Below, one piece after another: positions 32,001 to 41,000 of a stretch of DNA of 64,000 nucleotides (position 1 is the first letter of the stretch; the number at the start of each line of letters is the position of its first letter). A program made the position numbers and the translations under genes. Origin of the DNA: Hyposmocoma kahamanoa. Lineage: Eukaryota > Arthropoda > Insecta > Lepidoptera > Cosmopterigidae. The notes under the pieces are model-generated. The model saw only the letters and a program-made list of their open reading frames with translations. It did not search any database and was not told the origin of the DNA. Where the stretch lies: NCBI RefSeq assembly GCF_003589595.1, contig NW_020653726.1, positions 12,763,807 to 12,827,806 of the forward strand. The letters run 5' to 3'.

Positions 32001-35000
32001 AAATTTAGTTATTAACATATCTGGAATCAGCGAAACGAAACCCTCTATAAGCGGTTTTTTATATTTTATTTACGTTTCAGTTTTATTGTTGAGCACAATC
32101 AGCGTAATTGACATTTTTCAAAGAAATAAACGTTTTTCTTTGTAAAATGCCTCGAAAATTTACAAAATGCAAATACGCTGCTTATGTGATGACATAGGAG
32201 AACAAGTATGATTTAGGGTCAATCTTACGATTGATATTTAATGGCCACCACGTGCTCACGCGAGTCCGCAGCGGACCCGCGCGCGCTAATACGCGTGATG
32301 CCTTATCGCAGTAGAGCTAGCACGATAGGGCGCGACTAGCGCGAGCGACATAAAGCGCGCGAGATACTGCTATTTTCGCATAGAGATCTCACACTTTATG
32401 TCGCTCTCGCGCAAGTTGCGTCTTATCGTGCTAGTCCTACAGGAATCGTGTTTTAGTTGCAAAGTTAATAACTCCATGCAGGCAGCAATGCGGTTCAATA
32501 TTACACCAACAAATATTTCGACTGATCCGTAGAACAAAGATCTATATGTAAGACTGCTTCTTCTCAGGTCGTAATACATTTCGTTCGTTCCTCTTCGCTG
32601 TGGATGTCAGATTGACCGTTGTTCGATTTTATATCTCCGAAACGAAATAAGAATATATGAATTCTCAAAACGCCTTTACATAAGCCCTAATTTGAATAAC
32701 GAAATTATTATCATAAAGTAGTTATTCTCTTTTCGCTATATAATCACATCAGACTCTGTTATTCGGATGAGTCGATTTCAATTGCCTCCTGCATGGAAAC
32801 CGACCTTGAACCGAAATTGGCCGAGCAGCATGGAAACCGTTCGGCCAATATTTCTGTGGCCTACATTTATTTATCTAGTGAGTTTGGGTGTAATTTGTGG
32901 TTGTCTATGTGTGTTTCTATGGTACCCGCGACACAGAGTTTCCCTTGTGCGGGGTTTTAAAAAAATTCTCGTCTCGTAAATCCTGACCATTTCTGCCGAG
33001 GAGGCGCTAGGAGGAATTGAAATTTCGCTATACAAATTTCCATTCTCGTCTCTCTCTATGCCGGTGGAATAACATCTTAAAACTCAATTAACATTGCCGC
33101 GGATCGGAATGGAAACGAATTTTTGTAACGAAATTATACAATAAACTATAGTTTATCATGTTACGTATAATGTATAATGTTACATTACAACGTACAAACT
33201 AGATACTATACGATAGCTGCGGGAATGCCTAACATTGCGCTTACTTTAGATATAAAAATAATCTTCTATGTACTTTTTAGATAAAATCTACATAACAGGC
33301 GGGTTCAATGGACAAGAGTGCATGAATAGCGTAGAGGTGTACGATCCGGATACAAACCAATGGACCAACTTAGCACCGATGCGTTCACGCCGCTCTGGCG
33401 TCTCCTGTATCGCTTACCACAACAAGGTATTTAGGTATTCTCAAATTTTTAATTTCTTTTTTCCTAGGCAAACACTAAATCTTTTATCTACGAGCATGGT
33501 TTAACGGAAAAACTACATCAGAAATATCAATACGTCTGGAGTTACGACGTCGTAAAAACAACAATAATTTTACTTCAGCCACCTCAATTACACATTTCAT
33601 CATTACCACTCTTTAGCGAAGTATACGAGTATATTCCTATAATGAACGAAGGAGTGCACGAAGATTAATTTTCAAATCGAACAATTCTGCTCTCCTTGTC
33701 GCAACTAACGTAATCGACATTTTACGTAGCCTGCTAAAACGTGTCAACCACATGATCATAGTTTTGTGAAAATGTCACCTTAGTTGTTTATGATAGTTTG
33801 TTCTAAAATTTACTTTAAAATGAAAACTTTTGATGTTGTCACCTTAGGAATGATGAATTATTGTGATTTATTACTAAATTTCCATTCATCAACAACAAGG
33901 ACAAAAGCAAAAGTTTTCATTTTATAAATAAATTTTAGAATATACCGTCATATACTGTCAAAAACAACGAAAATATCTTTAAGTGCCATTTTCGTAAGAC
34001 TATAATCATGTTGGTTGACGCGTTTTTGCCTATCAGTGACATGATCTATCCAATTAGTTTCACTTTTGTAAAATTAATTTAATTGGAATTTTTTAATATC
34101 TCGAAAGTTACCGAAATGCATATGCGTTAGTTATGACAAGGAAGGCAGATATTTGACTCAAGATGAGACATATTGAGTACAAAGTTTGGACCTTACAGAT
34201 TTACGTAATAGGCGGGTTCAATGGAATCTCGCGAATGTGCAGCGGTGAGGTGTACGACCCGCTGAGCAACACATGGGCGCCGGTACCTGACATGTATAAT
34301 CCGCGCTCTAACTTCGCCATCGAAGTCATCGACGACATGATTTTCGCCATCGGCGGCTTCAACGGCGTCACTACCATCTACCACGTCGAATGTTATGACG
34401 AGAGGACTAATGAGTGGTACGACTACTTCCATCACAGCATTGCTATCAACCATGTCTTTATTCTAAAAATGCCCCAGCAAAATAATCGCCCTTTCTTGAC
34501 TTTGTCTACGTCTGCATTTCGTCGCCATATAGTAAAAAGCCTTGTTACGACTTTTTACATGGTTTGTTTTTAGTGATTTTTGTGAAAGCAAAATTAAGAA
34601 ACCTATTAGCTAAACTAGCGGATACGTATTTAAGTCGAATATTTGTCGTTTCGAAACAGTCCATGGTCCTTAATCATGACTTCCCGTGGCCGTCAACGAA
34701 AACTGCTCGCCAAAGCCCAGACAGTCAGTCCAATCACTCAGAATGGGCGCGGGCGGAGACGTCGACGAGCAAATACCCTGGTGTACTTCTTTCTTACTGA
34801 AGTCATAAGTATCATGTATGTATCATATGATTTTAAAAAGAAAGAAGGAAACGAGAGTAGTGGCTCGCCACCACTCCGCCCCGCGCCCTTTTACAAATAT
34901 TTTTGTGTTTACTATAATTTTTACGTCGTATTTCTAATTGCGTCATGAAAAATTACATACGATACGAAGTCGTATACGAGGTGTTCATTCACTTTAAGAC

Positions 35001-38000
35001 GACGATTTTGTAAAATGGAACCAGGAAATGGTCCCTCGATAATTCACTGGTTCGGCGATTTATCGAAGTAAGGGTAACTTGACATATGACCAGGTACGAA
35101 GCTACGGACATGAACATCTACCGGTCGGCGTTGTCTGCGTGTGTGATAATGGGCCTGCCCAACGTGTACGATTACATCCACAAGCACCGCGAGCGGCTCA
35201 TGGAGGAAAAACGACAGAAAATCCTGCTGTCGGAAAACGCGCGCCATGGACAGCACCGCACCGCTCTGCCTGATGTAAAACCATTTTATTATTTAATACG
35301 ATTAAAAAGCTGCAGCTTATACCAAGAACGACTGAAAATGAAAAATAATGGCAATGCATTATAGAATAATTATAATATATAAAAAGCCGTGGTAGCCTAA
35401 TAGTTGACCTACCGCCTCTCAAGCAGAGGTAGTAGGTTCGAATCCGGCCTCGCATTTTAGTTTCTCGGAATTAATTTTCGGTAAAGGAAAACATCGTGAT
35501 AAAACCTGCGCATCCAAGAAGATTCACAACCCTCGGAAAACTTGTTAAGTCCCCAACCCGCATCGGGCCAGCGTGGCGAACTATGGCCTAATACCCTCGA
35601 CTAAGAGGAGACCCCTGCCCAGCAGTCGGACGTATAAATGGTTGATGATGGTGATGAAACCTTCTTATGTAGATAGGCCCAATCCTCTTCTGTTTGTTAT
35701 CGTAAGCCAGCGTTACTTGAACTACATGACTTAAGAAAGAGAACATTCACGTACACAAAAGATTTTAGAACCTTATTTTGTCCCGTAAAGACAAAATTTT
35801 TAAAAAAGGACTAGTAGCTGTAGATAACCCTTACTTAATAATTGTTGTTGTTGTTGTTAATGTTCATTATTAGTTTGTAGAAGGAATATGTTGAATAGAA
35901 GTATAAATAGCTTAGGTAAAAATGCACAAAAATGTAGAGCTTGCTCGTATATGTCCTATGGCCAGGTTGTCACAAATTCATTTAAGGGGCAATGTATACG
36001 CTTCTTTATTAAGAGTCCGGTTGATATTATTTTTTTTTACTCACGGGATTTGAAACTATAGTAAAACAAAAACTTTATACTAAAGATTGTAGGCTGTCTT
36101 GATCAATAATGTTTGAAATAAATATTAAAATGGTAAATGTGTATTTAAAAATTTGTGTTTGTATTTATTTAAGTCTATCAATTTGTATTTATGTGTTTAT
36201 TTAAAAAAAGCAATTCCTAGAGTTCCTTGCTCAAAAATCTCAGAGGGATCTGCCTTACGAATGAACTGTAGAGTTTAATCAATACGACGATTTTAAGCTT
36301 TAACTGCCTCCGTGGCCGAACGGTTACCATGTCGGACTGCCACGCAGAGGTCCCAGGTTCGATTCCCGAGCCGGGAGTAATATTTGTATGACCTATATTT
36401 ATTTCTCTCGTGAGTTTGGGTGTAATTTGTGGTTGTCTATGTGTGTGTGTCCATGGCACCCGCGACACAGGGTTTCCCTAGTGCAGGGCTATGTTGAGTG
36501 TGTGCGTTATTATTATTATTATTAAGTATAATTGCTTACCTATGAAATAAAGATAATTTGACCTTGGCTTTGAGAATGTGCTCAAAAATGGCTATCCTCT
36601 GAAAGTAATCTCTCGCTTAATCTAAGTTCGACTTTTGAACTTAGATTATGCGAGAGATTGCTACTTATTACGATTCTAGTGTACTTATCTCTTGGTCCGA
36701 CCTCAACGATCCTTTGTAGCCAACGGAAATTCATAAACTTTGTCTAGCCCACCGAGGTAAAAGCGTGGCGATGTTTGTTTATGTATTTTACCATGAACGG
36801 TGCGTGGTGACAAAGCGGCAAGTGCCAGAGATTGCCATGCAAGATGTTGGCCATACTAGTTTAATATTTGTCGAACGCTGTCCATTAGCTTCTCACAGAA
36901 GAATTTAATTCATAATACGTCATTTTCATTTGTCATTTGCTTACTTATGAATTATAGATTATTGAAATGTAAAGTCAAAGGACTTTATGAAATGAATCTG
37001 TTGCAAAATTTGTCTACCTACGTGAGTACGTATATAAATATAAGAACTATCTTTCTAATTGAAACACGTCACATACATAATTGAAAATTAATTAACTTAT
37101 TTATCTACTAATGTATTTACCTAAACTTCGAGTAATATACATAGAGTGGATAATAACCGTTTTAATGTCTGAAATCCCGTAATGAATAAACATAAATGGT
37201 GAAAAACCTTAACAAAATATAATTGGATTCCCTTTAACAAAATTATGAATTAGAAACAAATTATTTTTATAATTACCCAAACGATTTATCCCGGCGCAGC
37301 GAGAAACGGGATTTAAGTGAGTCCACCCTATAAAACGTAATAAGTCGCTACTTAAGTTGGCACGTAAACTTCATTCATTCACAGACTCATGAAAGTGGTA
37401 CCTCTGGTACGGGAACTCGGTGCGAGAAAAAGTTTCTGAATTATTTCCCAAATGTTTTCATACAAATAAACCGAGTAACATGCCAGGCTACTTCGCTGAT
37501 TACAAAGTTTAAACGCAAACATTTTTGAGTTGATGACATTAAGAATTCATTTGTAAAATTGTTATTGGTATAATATTTCCTTTTTAAAAAATAGACGCCG
37601 TAAGAGAAATAAGTTCACAAACGACTACGAGAACGTAGTGCAAAAAGTATCTAACTGCGGTTTACAATATTACTATCAAACATATCTGGTCCGTCCCAAA
37701 AGTATCGAACATTTTTCAGGAAAAATACTTTTATTGAACTTATCGGTACCATACATTAGTACTCTTCAAAATAACACCCTTCAGCATCGATGCACTTTTG
37801 TAGGCGAGTTTTCCATGCCCGGAAGGCCCCCTGGAAGACGTCAACGGGTAGGTCCTTCAGCGCCCTCGTCGTAGCTTCTTGGATGTCCTTAATTGTGCCT
37901 CAATGCTTGCCTTTGAGCTTCGACTTGATGCTGGGAAACAAGAAGAAGTCTGCCGGGGCGACGTCAGGACTGTAGGGAGGCTGCGGGACCAGCGGGACTC

Positions 38001-41000
38001 CTGCTTTGGCCAGATAGTTGCTAACAATGAAGGTTGCTAACAAAGAAGCTAACAATCTTGTGCCACTTCCTGACCGAGGATTCGGACAAGGCTTTGTCCT
38101 TGAAGGCCTGTTTAATCATCTCGTTGGTTTCCACAGTATTTTTGCCGAGTAGAACACAAAATTTCACTGCGTACCTCTGTTCTAACGGATCCGTCATCGC
38201 GCTACTTTTAAAAACTTCGACGAGGTGTCGTTTAGAGCTCTACGCGAACGCACGTCCTGCCGCTCCAGGTGCTCGGAGCCAACTGGGACCGGTCGCGCTG
38301 TATCAGCTAGATCCCCCCACCACTTTCTGTTGCCAAGCGGAGCGCTTCCCGCCGTTCGGCAACACTCCCAAAAAAAATGTTCGATACTTTTGGGACGGAC
38401 CCTGTATCTGTATCTGTATCTGTATCTGTATCTGTATCTGTACGTTAAAAGTCTAAGGGGAATTTAGTTACTTCGTTTCTGTAACTGTATAGATAGAAAT
38501 TATTGGCTATACGTGGGTGATTTTCAGGTCAGTGTTTTATACGTAATTCCTGAGACAATTTTTATTATTTAAGTACTCTAGAATATTACCATGAAATATT
38601 ATTTCATAATCGCGTGTAGTACTATAGAAATAGAGACGAAATAAGGGCCATCCATCCCTAGCAACTCATCAGGCAAATGAGCCTTATATCACTTTTGAAT
38701 ATCAACTCTCGTTTGCGCTGAAATCACAAATTATATTTATTGTATAAAGACAAAAAGAAGAAGTGGTGTGGGAAAAACCGCAAAACATCTAATTAATTAC
38801 AAAACGGACTCACATTTCATGGGTAATTAAATATTAAATATGTAATTTTTAAATTTTCGTAAATGACGCAAAGCGCAAGTTATACTGGTCGAATGTTTCG
38901 AATTCGGACTGGCCAATCGGGCGCAGTTGTCACCGTAATAATTTGGCAGAATAGTTTTCAAACAAATGAAATGACATATCGTCTCCATTACTGGTTATTT
39001 TACTCGATGTCCGCTACATATGTATCACTCTCTTAAACTTTAGGTAAATATACTCCGTCTATTTCGCTCCTTGCTAATTACTTATTATCTGTAGCAAATG
39101 AGCCGTAAAATAATTAACAAAATAACTACACAAACATTCATTTACTTTGTTGTGCTAAGCTGTTGCAAGGATCGGTAATAACTGGTTCGCTTTGGATTTT
39201 ACTAAGATAGCATACTAATATATTTGCGTCTCTATTTACCAACATGTTACATGATATTATCGTTGAATACCTAAGTGTCACCCTTGATAAATTACAGAAA
39301 TTGTATTTATAAACATATTTACTAAAGAATTTCCTGGCAGCGTTACGTAATCTCATTCATCATATAATTCGCTATATTTCGTAAATCGAGGCATCGGATT
39401 GTAATTTCCGTATAAAAAATCGTAGTGTCTTATTCCAGCTTGATAATAATCCATTATTTGAAATTGTACCAATTACGTAAAAAGTCGTCATTTACATAGT
39501 TAAATCTATTTATTATATTTTTTATTTAATTATTTATTGCACAGGAAAACACAAATAACATTTAGTAAAACGGGTTTGGGTGCATAACAAAGCAAACGCT
39601 TCTCAGTTCTCAGCCTACTCTAAAGTGGTCCCTGCGCCGCCCAGTGGGCGCTGAACACTCCTAGGCTGTAGGGGCCTCAGAAACAATCGGGAATATTGAC
39701 GCTGTCAAGGGGGCATTTGAAAAAAAAAATAACGTCAAATTATCTTTATTTCATAGGTAAGCAATTATACTTAATAATAATAATAATAACGCACACACTC
39801 AACATAGCCCCGCACTAGGGAAACCCTGTATCGCAAGTGCCATGGACACAAACATAGACAAACACAAATTAAACTCACGAGAGAAATAAATGTAGGCCTT
39901 AAAAATATTTCTCCCGGGCCGGGAATCGAACCCGGGAGCTCTGCGTGCCTGACCAGAATGGTAACTATGGAGGCAGTTAATACCGGTGGTAAGCGTCACG
40001 CCTGTTCGTAGCAGTTCCAGTGCCACTCAGCGCTTTAAATCGTACAGTTTGCGGGCCACTCGCGCTGCGCCAGTCACCCTGAAACATAACCAAGTTCGTG
40101 TGATTGTTGTTTTAGTGAAGTGCAAGTTCCGAAATACAGTTGAAACACTTGCCGTATAATTTTAGAAACAACAATATTGGGGATTACGAAAATTGCATAT
40201 TACAGTGAACAAAGAAAAACGCGCTGTTTTCTCACAAATGTATGGAAAATGTCGTGTAGTACACGGGTGGTAGATACTTTTGAACTCAAAAAAATTAAAC
40301 CAGTGTCAAATGTACAATAACCTACTTTTCGTATAAACAACAATACATTCAATTCCATGAGCATATTTACTTAGCAATAAATAAGCTTTATTAAAATTAC
40401 CCACTACCCCTGTTGACAAGTCCAATGTGCCTATGATTTCACCAGTACCCTTCAAAACGTAGTATTGCATACATTACTGCTTCGCAGCAGCGATAGCTAA
40501 GGAGGTAGCGACAGGTACTTCTCTGGGCGAACTCTTTCACAATGGTGTGTAATGTATCACATAAATATATTTAACTTAACGCTCATTTAATATAGACTTT
40601 TTTCATATAAAAATGCACTTAATATAACGAACGTTTGATTTAGAAACTTCGATTCTATATTTCATTATTGGAAACAATCATGAGCCCTAACACTAATTTA
40701 AAATAAAAATCATAAGTTTAAATAAATCTCAGTCTTGTAAAACTTAAATAAATTTACCTAAAACATGTTCGGAAAGAAAAATTCAAATTCAAATGCAAAT
40801 TCGGTTCTGGCATGCTTTAACATACTAACCTAACCTAACCTACTAAAGGGGCGCACATTACAAANNNNNNNNNNTCTTATAAAATAGGAATATTAATACA
40901 AACGAGAATTACAAAATGTGAAATTAAGTTACAGGTGACTTTAGTCGAAGTGAAAATTACATTAAATGAGCGTTATATATCTATAAAAATTAGTTTATTT

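Noticed and set aside
34163..34573. 136-residue frame reading through KLHL10 exon 9
   Set aside because: Its middle is the real exon, but both ends are intron; the donor at 34417 and acceptor before 34199 give the conserved kelch join.
35387..35456. Functional tRNA gene
   Set aside because: Same reasoning: tRNA-like head of SINE family B with further copies at 51944 and, reversed, 23830.
36304..36380. Functional tRNA gene
   Set aside because: A and B boxes are present, but it is one of at least seven copies with a common non-tRNA body and the arms do not pair properly; it is a SINE head.
38034..38456. 140-residue plus-strand open frame
   Set aside because: It is antisense to the deleted mariner transposase and ends in a cysteine/isoleucine repeat translated from the microsatellite.
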